Below are positions 1-43,476 of a DNA stretch of 64,000 nt, in pieces. A program made the position numbers and the translations under genes. The notes under the pieces were generated by a model. The model was not told where the DNA came from. It was given only the letters and a program-made list of their open reading frames with translations, and searched no databases. The stretch is from Actinostola sp. cb2023. Taxonomy: Eukaryota; Cnidaria; Anthozoa; Actiniaria; Actinostolidae. Every line of letters begins with the position of its first letter. The first letter of the stretch is position 1. Location of the stretch: positions 333,501 through 397,500 of the forward strand of contig JAUJYZ010001326.1 in NCBI GenBank assembly GCA_033675265.1, written 5' to 3'.

Positions 1-630
1 GGTCCTCACTAGCGACATAAGCACAAGCAACATACGCAGACTCAGTAAAGCCTGGTCCTCACTAGCGACACATAAGCACAAGCAACATACGCAGACTCAG
101 TAAAGCCTGGTCCTCACTAGCGACATAAGCACAAGCAACATACGCAGACTCAGTAAAGCCTGGTCCTCACTAGCGACATAAGCACAAGCAACATACGCAG
201 ACTCAGTAAAGCCTGGTCCTCACTAGCGACATAAGCACAAGCAACATACGCAGACTCAGTAAAGCCTGGTCCTCACTAGCGACATAAGCACAAGCAACAT
301 ACGCAGACTCAGTAAAGCATGGTCCTCACTAGCGACATAAGCACAAGCAACATACGCAGACTCAGTAAAGCCTGGTCCTCACTAGCGACATAAGCACAAG
401 CAACATACGCAACTCAGTAAAGCCTGGTCCTCACTAGCGACATAAGCACAAGCAACATACGCAGACTCAGTAAAGCCTGGTCCTCACTAACGACATAAGC
501 ACAAGCAACATACGCAACTCAGTAAAGCCTGGTCCTCACTAGCGACATAAGCACAAGCAACATACGCAGACTCAGTAAAGCCTGGTCCTCACTAGCGACA
601 CAAGCACAAGCAACATACGCAGACTCAGTA
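1..630. repeat. 53-bp tandem satellite, 12 copies
   Basis: The unit begins GGTCCTCACTAGCGACATAA and repeats head-to-tail every 53 bp, with copies starting at 1, 54, 109, 162, 215, 268, 321, 374, 425, 478, 529 and 582. Copies differ by single changes and 2-bp indels (for example GCAACT for GCAGACT). The array touches the left window edge, so its full length is unknown. It lies in a NUP210 intron, on the 3' side of the last exon visible here. Confidence 0.97.
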
Positions 631-684
631 ATGCAGGTACTTGTATTTTCTCGATTTTCTCGCACCAATTGCATAAATGGTGTC

Positions 685-730
685 CTGAGTCTGCGTATGT
701 TGCTTGTCCTTATGTCGCTAGTGAGGACCA
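685..730 (-). repeat. Inverted single copy of the 53-bp satellite unit
   Basis: About 46 bp match the reverse complement of the 1-630 unit (CTGAGTCTGCG ... GTGAGGACC). The last direct copy and this inverted copy form a hairpin with a loop of about 55 bp. This suggests that the satellite grew from the terminal repeat of a foldback element. Confidence 0.9.
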
Positions 731-864
731 GACAAAAATTCTCGACCGTTAAGACAGGTTATTATCTACAGAGGAGAGTGCTAGAGTATTTGTACCTTTG
801 TTCCTGTTACAAGGTTGGTAGAGATTGACGATATTCGTATTCCAGCCAACTCAACCACATGAAC

Positions 865-1100
865 AATGATGACATCCTGATATATAAATATATATATACA
901 AAACCAGGTGAATACTCATTGTATGACATGATGAGTAATAGTTTACGATATATAAATATATATATACACTACAAACCAGGAGAATACTCATTGTCGATCC
1001 TCTACATAAAGTATGACATGATGAGTAATAGTTTACGATATATAAATATATATAATACACTACAAACCAGGAGAATACTCATTGTCGATCCTCTATACAT
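865..1100. repeat. Three imperfect tandem copies of a 70-90 bp AT-rich unit
   Basis: The segment TATATAAATATATATA, then ACCAGGxGAATACTCATTGT, then GACATGATGAGTAATAG recurs at about 875, 947 and 1036. The first copy lacks an internal piece of about 18 bp. No coding content is supported. Confidence 0.85.
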
Positions 1101-1275
1101 AGCAGCTTTGAAAATATTAAAAAATATGGCACACAATACAACTGCTATGGGAGGGAGGAGAGGGGAGGTACAACGCACTACAGCTACAATATAATTATAC
1201 CACAGGTAGCCCAAGCTCAACGTTTGAGTCTGGATCTGTGGCAATGAGACTGGATAAGCTATACAGCAACATTAC

Positions 1276-32696
<31,421 letters not shown>

Positions 32697-33403
32697 TTTG
32701 GATGAGCGAGCACGTGGGCACAGAAATGGTCAGCGTTAGTATTCATCAAAATACAGATTTGGTATCCCTGTGTTTTTATTTTGGGTTGCTGCGCGCTCTG
32801 GAATTTTTCCCGTTTTATTTCCCACTAATAGCCCAACTAGACAATTATTTTACATATGTGACTCGATGGAACAATGGTCTAATAGGTTTATCTGAAGCTA
32901 TGGCTTAGGGGCCGAATATCCCCTCCTTCACTGACCTTTTGGTTGACCTAGCGCGGGCACCCTCTACGTAAATCGATTCGATGTCTCAGCTTCTTATAGA
33001 ATGTCTCGTGGAGGGGTGGGAGAGGCATTAGTTTGGTTGATCCAATAGGTAAGGGATACCCCTGGCGCTCAGGGTGGAAAAAATAATATTAATAATCATC
33101 TTTTTTACTTCATTTAATTTATTTCCTTTTTATATTTCATCTCTTCAAACTTTAGCATGATAAATATTTTGATATTTATTTTTACTAAATTAGTATTTTT
33201 ATCGATGTTTGCTATGAAGATCATTCAAGGTCTTTTGCACCTGGCTTGGTCCCATGATGCCTTGCACCCCACCCTTCTCTCAAGTACCAACGAACGAGCA
33301 AGTGTACTGATCAATGAAGAGTTAGATTACCTCGAAAAACATGCCTTTATACTAACCTCTGCAGTAAAGATAAGAACGAGAATTGAAAACACTTCATCCA
33401 GGA
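32697..33403. promoter_or_regulatory. Shared head-to-head intergenic region of NUP210 and CDP-DAG synthase
   Basis: The two ATGs lie 707 bp apart on opposite strands. No TATA box is obvious near either. The arrangement suggests a bidirectional promoter; transcription starts cannot be seen. A small ORF at 33157 runs through the CDS start in another frame and is not supported. Confidence 0.55.
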
Positions 33404-36400
33404 ATGGCAACAAGTACAAACGGCACCAGAAGACGAGCGAAGGACGCCGATGGACTGATCGAAGGTCCAAAGGTACAATTATTGTCGATCTTTTGACATT
33501 TCGCTTTTCAATCATTACAATTCCAGCCTCAGATCCTCTAAAACACACACTGTGATAGTGTACCAGGGTTTATAGAAAGAGCAGTGAAAACGTGATCGAT
33601 ATTTCGTTGAAACTGACAATCTTGAGATGTTGAGATAGATGATAGATAGTTGTCAAATAATCATGTTGTCAAATATTGTTGAATATTATTCTTCTCATCA
33701 CCGAAAATCAACCATTACTACGCTAATAATTGTAAACCAGATCGATCTGTAGTGATACTAACTATCTGTGTCTATTAACTGACTGTAGATACTGTAAAAG
33801 TCGTGGTTAAATAGATGCAGATGGTCATATTGATCTGGTTTGCCGCAAAAAAAAGAATCCACAAACAAAGGCACAAGTTCACAACCTTGTTCATGCATTA
33901 CATTATTAAGATCAATTGATATTTTATAACATCTCAAAGCTTTCAAATCTATCCATTCCTTTTGATAGCCAATACTTCTGTAGATGGTGATTTGCTTCGT
34001 TGTTTGTACCCTTTTTCCACCAATTTTTTTTTTCTAATTCTGAATAATACCTGTATTTGCTCAAAAAGCGTGTGTTCCATAGTTAATCTTAATCAATTTA
34101 TCATGTAGAAGATTATAGAAGCCTATTTATATTTTATTGGTGTTATTTAAACTATGTTATTTTGTAAATATACTTGGAATAGTAGTAATATACAATACAT
34201 GTATGTACAGTATGGTTGCTTTTTAAGGGTCATTTATAAGTTTATTATTAAATATTATGGCCTTTTATTGATCATACTATTTGTATGTTATTTATACCAG
34301 GAACAAGATCAGATCGAGAACGATATGACTGCCTCTGTAAGTATCATATTATGTCTCCTGTTACGCCACACAATGTAAATGCATTGTACGTAAACTATGT
34401 GAGAGTGTCTGAAGGATCTCCTTGCCACGCCAAAGACAAAGCATTTCCAATTTATATGGTGAAGCTATAATAAGCTAACATCTCATCCACAAAAGGTCAT
34501 CCCCTACTTTAATAGCCTCCTTAGCAGTCGCCCTTAGTTTCGATCCCCTACTAGGAGGTGGCTACAATACAGGTAATAAAGACATCAGTAGAAATGACCA
34601 AATCATAGAATCCCCTCAAAAACAACCACTCTAGAACTGTTTTCTTGCAAGAGTTCCAAGATTGTAGCTTAATGATTTGTAATTTAAATTATTGACAGGT
34701 TCAAATCTGCCACTTAAAACTTGTACAGATCTCTGACAAGGGAAAAGGAAGAAATTTAAAAAATCATTTTTTTGCCAGCATTTTGTGATATCTGTTTATC
34801 ATTGAAATTGCTTTGGGTGACAGATAAAGACTGGTTACCATAGCAACGTCGGAATAAATTGATATTGCTTTTTATTTGTTTATGTTTTTAATATATAAAT
34901 ACAGGTCATGTAGAAATAGTAGTTACTTAATGGCAGTAATACATGTATCAGAGTGGTGTGTGAAAGAACTGTGTGAATTTAACAAATTTCTATAATTAAT
35001 TTTACAAAAAATTTCCTTTAAATTCTATGTATTTCATTCTACACGCCGGTCACCTGTCCTAGTATTGGTGTAATTACTTTTATCATAATCTATTTACATA
35101 TTCAATTCTTTTTGAACAAAAGATTGTATAGTATGGTAATTAATGCAATTTTACTAAGACCAGTAAGTTTAAAAAAATAGAGGATTAGGATAGAACTAAT
35201 TTACATCAATAGAATATCACTTACTGTGTTGTCAAAAGCTGTGCATATTGAATATATTATACTTAGAAACCATGACCAAATTCATCTGTCATTTACTCAA
35301 ACAGTGAATGTTTCCTACAGCTGGTACCTTGACGGTGCTGGTACCTATACATACAGTTGTACAGTTGTTCTCTTATGATGTTGTACATTGTATAACTTTA
35401 TATTATTAGTTATACACGCAACAGTATTGTTTATTAAGTAATTTAAGCATAACACCATTGAGTTGAGAAACTTGTTATAATATTCATGTACAAATATAGT
35501 TAATATATTAATCTAATCTATTATTATTACTCGGGCTAATGCCGAGTTATAAAATGCGGTGTTTTTTTTCGGTCACAAAAAACCGCTGACCAATGGTTCA
35601 CATGGTGACCAACGGCTCACATGATCTCCACATGGTATATCTAATCAACACAAGACTCGATGCCATTTTCGACGACCAAACTTGCGAAGGAAATCGATGA
35701 TGTCTTTGGTAATGAATATTGTCTGTCAATTCTTGATAAACTATGCTCATCTCGCTTACAAATGCACTCGCCGTTTGTGGTAGGCTCACACTAAAAGATG
35801 ATGAGCGTTTTCGGACCGAGCCGTTCCTCGATAGAACAAGTATAAACAAGAATTGAATCAAGATTACACGATTGTCAAGTTGCTGAAATAAAGTGAACTT
35901 ATCTAACGCTTCCATCGCCATAGGAGTTAAACTGAATATCAACGCGAGAGCCAAGCAGAATTCCTGTTAAAAGAGTTAACGTGTGTTTAAGAAAAGGAGG
36001 AAATTAAGACGATACGTTCGACTTTAATATCACAAATTCATCATTTCGTCAAGAACGTAAGTTTATGTAATGCTCGACGTGTTTATCCGAACCGTTTATC
36101 CAGACACCTACAGGAGTAGAAGACATTCTTCCTTGAGAACAAACCTTTGTTGCTCAACTCACCATATAATTGCACGAAAGCAAAGACTAAAGGCTTTACT
36201 AAAACGTTTTAAGATAAAATGTATTGCAATATTGTCACTAATGCATGGTTTCAGGCAAACCTTCAAGATTCATTAGCTGCCAGTGTGCATTGTGTACAGA
36301 TATAGAAACAAATCCTGGTCCTGCTCCACTCATTGATCCTACTAAATCAATAAGAGCACCTTACAGCCAGAGTAATATTGTAGTATTCGGTCAAAATGCA

Positions 36401-39400
36401 GGACAGCAATGTGTAGCAATGTCACTATCTGCTTTGATATACAATAACAGACTATCAATAAACTCGCCTACTGACATTGTGCAAATAATGGATATTGGGA
36501 ATCAGTTGTATTCGATTCAAGCTTATCACAATTAGCCAGACAGTCATTTTTAATGTTAACAGAATTGCCAACAATGATGACAGTATTTGATACAGACTAT
36601 ACAGTGAAAGCTACACAAGTAATGTACATGGTGACAACTCCATTGAGGATTATACATTTTGCATGCCCCTGGATAGAGCTTGTAGAAAACTACAACTCAT
36701 TTATATTAACAATAGGATACATTAGTGTTGGTATCTACTGTATTGGTGATGGCGGATTCAAAATATTTGATTCTCATGCTAGGGATTTATATGGTATGAG
36801 TCATCCCCAAGGTACATCTGCCCGGGGGGGTACTCCCTTTGTCCAAGTGGTAGGGGTGATCGGCGGTCCTTTTAGGGTTGAAAATATTTCCTGTGTGTAC
36901 CTTTTAGGGTTCCGATACAAAAGTCAGTTACGTAACACGAGTCCGTACCTTTTACTGGGTCAATTGAAAGAACAGAAGAAAGATATTGTCCAGTCACTGA
37001 TTAAACGATATCAGTACAATCACTTTTTCGCCATATATGGTCGTACCTTTTAGGGGTTGAAATCAACATGGCTTCAACAGCTCTTTTAATTTTAACTTTT
37101 AATCGTTTTCAAAACCGACCACCGATCACCCCTACCACTTGGACAAAGGGAGTCCCCCTCCCTCCCCCCCCCCCCCCCCCCCCCCCCCCCCACCTCCCCC
37201 CCCGGGTACATCTGTATTATATTAGAGGTATCATCAATCAGTTGCTTAGTAAATTACATCATCCATTGTCAATAAGAATACAGACAATGGAAAACTGCTT
37301 CCAATTTGTTAACTACACTATAACCTAAACACACTTCGCCTCATTTCTTAAATAAATGGATAACTGACTACAATGAAGATGTATGATGATTCATTGATGC
37401 TAACTTCGAAACCATAATCTTATTCACAGTCTATCTTTTCAATTATCGCCGATCTTTTCAATATCCAACATCACATACATCTATGTCCTCGAAGAAAATG
37501 GAAGAAAGGGTTCCTCAAATTTACTTCATGTCACGGCCCCACATCTTGGCAGCCCGAGTAAACGCCACCCTGGCGTCTTGTTGTTATAGTTGTATGCATA
37601 GAATATTAGAATGTATAGTGGTGGTGTGTGTGAGAGTACAGTGTCCCCCAATTAGTGCGCAAGCGCTAGAACACATTGGACACTTAAATAAACAGTCATT
37701 TATTTATTTATTTTATTATATTATTATAATTTAATAATACTAATTTAATAAGTAATAGATACAATATGAGCGGCCGAACTGTATGGTATTTCGGCTCGCC
37801 ATTGTAAATACCATACAGTTCAGATGCGAATATTGTATCTGACTTATCGAATCCAACGATGTATAAGTGGATGTTTTACTATAATTTGGATGATAGGAAA
37901 CAGTTTGGCCGAGAAAATCCAAGTTAAAGTTGAATGCAAATAAGGACGATTCTGTATCCGATTTACAGATGTCTGCTACGCTTATGATTTGAACTATTGT
38001 ATTTCCCTCATTAATTATTCATGAATTTGATAATACTAATTTGATAATACTAATTTAATAATACTAATTTAATAATACTAATTCAATAATCTATAATTCC
38101 AGGATGTCAAAGAGAAGGCAGAAGAACCTGAACCAGTAAAAGAGCAAGATTTTCCAGGAGTGCTACCTACCATGCAGCCAAAATGGAGGAACTGGTGGAT
38201 CAGAGGAATATTTTCAATAGTCATGATTAGCGGCTTTGTTATTGTCATGTACATAGGTCCTTTGGGAATTATACTGCTGGTAATGCACTTATAATAGTAT
38301 GATGGTGATGATTTTGATAGGTAGTGAGAGTGGTGATAGATGATGATGATGACTGTAAAATATGATGATGATAATGATAGTAGTTGAGGTGGTGATTGTT
38401 TTGATGCTTATGGGAAGAGATAAGAGTATGATGATGATGATGATTATAGTGGTGAAAGTGTAGATGATGATGATGATTATAAAATATTATGTTAATATTA
38501 ATGGTAGTGATGATGCTGACAGATCTGTTATTGATCGATTGTGATGATGATGACAGTAAGAATGAAGATGCTATAATGATGACAATGATGATGATGATTA
38601 TGAAATGATGATGACAATGATGATGATGATGATGATTATAAAATGATGATGATTATATAAAATGATGATTATAAAATGATGATGACAATGATGATGATGA
38701 TTATAAAATGATGATGATTATAAAATGATGATGACAATGATGATGATTATAAAATGATGATGAATGATGATGATGATGATGATGATTATATAAAATGATG
38801 ATGATTATAAAATGATGACAATGATGATGATGATTATAAAATGATGATGACAATGATGATTATAAAATGATGATGACAATGATGATGATGATGAAATGAT
38901 GATTATAAAATGATGATGACAATGATGATGATTATAAAATGATGATGATGATGACATGATGATGATGATGATGATATAAAATGAAAATGATGATGAAAAT
39001 GATGATGACTGATGATGATGATGACAATATTCTGAGGATGATGATGATAATGATTATATGATTCATGTGCGCTAAAAGGATCATATGAGCTGATTATTTA
39101 TCATCACCATGCAGGTCCAGTGTCTACAAATCAAGTGTTTTCTTGAAGTGATTACCATTGGATACCAAAAATACAAGAAATATAACTTACCATGGTTTAG
39201 ATCACTTAGTTGGTATGTATCTATCCTCATTCTAACCAGCTTTCTAACCAAAACTCGAAGGCTCTGGTAAGAGAAAAACTGGAAGACCCAGATTCTAGGT
39301 CGTCAGATATGCGCATGCTCAATATTATCTAACTTAATTGAAATGTAGATGAAGTTTTGTTAGAGCCTCGGCGAGCACTTTGCTGAAGTCTGCCATTTTG

Positions 39401-42400
39401 TCACAGGAAGTTAGAAAATATTGAGCATGCGCATATCTGACGACCTAGAATCTGGGTCTTCCGGTTTGTCTCTTACATGTACATGTACCAGAGCCTTTGA
39501 TTTTCCTTAGAAAGCTGGGAAGGGTCTGAATATGAGAATGTATCTATCCTCTAATAACACACAGCCCTCGACCAATCAAAACGCTCATAGCATATCAATA
39601 ATAATTATTACATAACATCATATAATCTTTTACAGGTATTTTCTTGGATGTTCAAACTATTTCTTTTATGGCGAGAGTGTCAGTGACTTTATCCATGGAA
39701 AACCAGGTGAAGATACTGAGGTATAGATTATTTCATTATTTCATGACTTTTTGGTTGTAATTTATGTACAAGTCGTGTACTGTTGACCAGCAACTAACAT
39801 CGTCTTTTCTTCTCATTTCATTTGTAGGATGTCGTCAGGGCTTACTTCAATTATCATAGATTTATATCATTTATATTATACATCATTGGTATGTTCAACC
39901 TTGTATATGTTATGGGCCTCGTCAAGTAAAAACAGACCTTGTGACATCATTTGAAACACTCACAGAAAATTACAAATCCCAGGCCCCATAGCTTGTAGAC
40001 CAAAAGACAGTGGTAATCTCTTGGTAGTCTGACTCTTAGCAAACAACTACACAAGAGAGATGTGGAAAATATTGATCAAATTACTAAACAAAAACACACA
40101 CTCTAAAATTGCAAAAATGTCACAAGTTCCTATTTTTCCTTACTGCAGCCTGTTATTGTTGCCTCTGTGGATTAGTCACTTTATTATTCACAAGTCTTAT
40201 TCTTTTCTGTTTCTGTTTTGTGTTTTAGGTATCATTTTATTTGTGTTAAGTCTCAAAAAAGATTTTTACAAAGTCCAGTTTTCATTGGTAAGTTGATACA
40301 GTCAACTCTCACATGACAGACTTTAAGATAATAATAATATTAATAATAGATGGATGCCTCTAGTCTAGTCTGTTGCACTGTTTTGTCAAAAAATACTCAG
40401 ACAAGTAAAAGTTGTACATCACACCTCACCAGTATCTACATGTACACCATTACAGTGTGTACAATCATTATAATTGTACTCGGCCACTATCTACACCATT
40501 AATGGGTGTAAAGGGGTTGGATTTAAAGGGGTTTGGTTGAGTGAAGAGCCTTGTAGGGGACTTTGTGTCCTATTGTTTCTTTACCTGCCTTTTGGCTAAC
40601 TGTACAATAAATAAATAGTTCATCAATTACAGTGTGTACAATAATTATAACCTTACATTGTTGTTGTTGTGATATAGTTTGGTTGGACACATGTTACCCT
40701 TCTTATTGTAGTTACACAGTCACACTTTATCATGCAGACACTCTTTGAAGGCATAATGTGGTAAGTATCATTAATGTTGACTATCATGTTTAACATCTAT
40801 TGGATTCTAAATGATTACATGTAAATTTGAAGGGCCGACCAGGCCATAATAAAAGATAATAATAATAATAATAATTATTATTATTATTATTACTTTGAAC
40901 CAAGGATTAAAATTAGGGAGTTTTGAGTTGTCATATGACATAGAGGGTTCTATCGCAATTTATGGGGTTCGAACAAGATCCAGAGCCAGTTTGGTTTGAG
41001 TCATTGCTGTGACAGATTTCATGGATGTTGTTTGTACATGGAAAAGCAGTTAATGTTATAAGTACATGACCCCACTAATATGCCCACTCAAGAGCATTAC
41101 ATTGAGCATAATGTGATTCTTCTTTATACAGGTTCTTGTTGCCTGTCAGTATGGTCATCTGTAATGATATCTGGGCCTATATATTTGGTATGTAGAAACA
41201 CTCCCTACCTCTTACAACATCTATGGGTTCCCTGTGTAGTTACTGGTGGGTTAAAGATTGCCACAGGGATCCCATAAATCATACATGTACAATAGATATG
41301 CTCCTCTACAAACATCTCATCTTCTAACAACCCTTATGGGTTCCCTGTGCCAGGAGTGACCACAGGGATCCCATAAATCATACATATACACTAGATATGC
41401 TCCTCTTCTAACAACCCTAATGGGTTCCCTGTGTCAGGAGTGACCACAGGGATCCCATAAATCATACATAATTTATACACTAGATATGCTCCTCTTCTAA
41501 CAACCCTAATGGGTTCCCTGTGTCAGGAGTGACCACAGGGATCCCATAAATCACACATGTACACTAGATATGCTCCTCTTCTAACAACCCTAATGGGTTC
41601 CCTGTGTCAGGAGTGAGGTCACATAAAAATGGCTGAAAAGGGGTTGCCACAGGGATCCCATAAATCTTTTACTTTGAATTTGTTATGCAATAATTATTTT
41701 ACATTTGTAACTTGTCTTCTATAGGTTTTTTCTTTGGTCGTACACCACTTATAAAGGTATGTATCCTAATTCTATATGAGTTATTATATATCTACCATTA
41801 ATTTCATCTTTGTTACATGTATTGTTTAGCTTTCTCCCAAGAAGACATGGGAAGGCTTCATTGGAGGAGGGTTTGCCACTGTCATATATGGCTGGCTGGT
41901 AAGTTTATTATTCATTATTCAATAAAGTATCTATTATTTTACAATAACAGAGCGTAATATCGCAATCTGATTGGCTCTCAGCCATTGTCAATAAGAGTAC
42001 AGACACATAGAATGACGAATCGTAATATTGCAATCGCAAGCTGATTGTCTGTATTCTTACTGACAATGGATTAATTTTATCTATCTATTAAATTTTAATG
42101 ACATATTTTGTTGTATAATAATAACTAGACGAGCGTGAAGTCGGGCTTCTAAATGAAATGTAACCTATTTGAACTCAATATGTGCAGTGCGATTGATGTT
42201 GCTCGTTTTTTCGATAGATGCTTTGTTATTTCAGTACTGCGAACTTTACAGTATACTCAAAAAACGTTAATTAGCAGCCATCGCAAGCGCGTGTTTCAAT
42301 CTAAATGTAGATTTAGACGAAAATGACTTATATTCTTGATTGACTCCCCTGCTTTCCCTGATGGTTTGTGCTTTCTAATTGGCCAACTTTTATCTACTAC

Positions 42401-43384
42401 GTGCGATGTCTCGTCTTGATAAGCCATGTAATTTTTGATTATAGCGGCCGACATATTTTTTGGGGTCGACGAAGAACGCTCTGCATTTTAGATCCACAGG
42501 AAATAATAATAATAACTTTATTTATATAGCGCTTTTAACATGGACAACTTACAAAGCACTTTACAACTGATACAACTAAAATAAACGTAATCATACTCCA
42601 AAAATAAAAAATCTTAAACCTAATCCTAAGTATTAAAAATAGAGTTAATACAGTGCCCTATTGAAAATCACGTTATGTGACATAGGCCATCTGTCTAAAG
42701 AATGTCATTATTACATTATTATTATTATATAATACTGTCTTATGTGTGTCAACCAGTTTTTGAGTGGTCCGGTTTTCAAACTTTGTTTTTCATAAAAAAA
42801 TATCCGAATAATTACAAATATAAATAAATTGAAACTGTTTTATTCGAAAAGTGGTCCGGTTGAAACTGGACCAACCATACTGGCGGCTACGGCCCTGTAA
42901 GCATGGCGTTAATGAAGTGACGATGATAGTAAATGGCAATGATGATGATGATGATGGTAATGATGATGACAGTGTTTGTGATGATGGTAATGATGATGAC
43001 AGCGTTGGTGATGATGGCAATGATGATGACAGTGTTTGTGATGATGGTAATGATGATGACAGCGTTGGTGATGATGGTAATGATGATGACAGCGTTGGTG
43101 ATGATGGATGGAACATTATAATGTTCTTTTTCCTTTCACAGGCTTGTCACATTATGTGTCAGTTCCAGTATTTTGTCTGCCCAGCGGAAGTAAGTGATAT
43201 ATGCAGCAGTTATGAGATTGTTGTTGTTTTAGTAGGAGTTTCTTCAACCAATAATTTGTATATTTTTGAACCATTGTACATCAGCTGAGGGTTGGAATGC
43301 AATGATGGCTTAGTTGGTACAAGTGAAGAGCCACTTTGGGACAAGTGAAGAGCCACTCTGTGGATACATTGTTCAATAAACCAT

Positions 43385-43426
<42 letters not shown>

Positions 43427-43430
43427 CAGT

Positions 43431-43476
<46 letters not shown>

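Larger units (their letters stand above)
36245..37284 (+). pseudogene. Broken mobile-element gene: 2A-like motif followed by a papain-like cysteine-protease domain
   Basis: The first frame (36245-36535) gives [13 protein letters not shown] and then [16 protein letters not shown] shift near 36515 moves the homology to another frame ([12 protein letters not shown]) that continues to [13 protein letters not shown]. There the MITE at 36821 interrupts it. After 37207 a third frame resumes ([14 protein letters not shown]) and stops. Cys in QCVAMSL and His in FDSHARD fit the catalytic pair of C76/OTU-like peptidases often carried by animal mobile elements; that assignment is from memory of the pattern. 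The host element (Helitron-like, LINE or other) is not determined. It lies in CDS intron 2 on the sense strand. Confidence 0.65.

Noticed and set aside
1..630. CRISPR-like regular repeats (also 51510-52310)
   Set aside because: Units are contiguous without unique spacers, and the DNA is animal nuclear DNA.
33157..33555. 132-codon plus-strand ORF over the CDS start
   Set aside because: It reads the first CDS exon in another frame and runs into intron 1; the 23-codon frame from 33404 joins the family sequence in phase.
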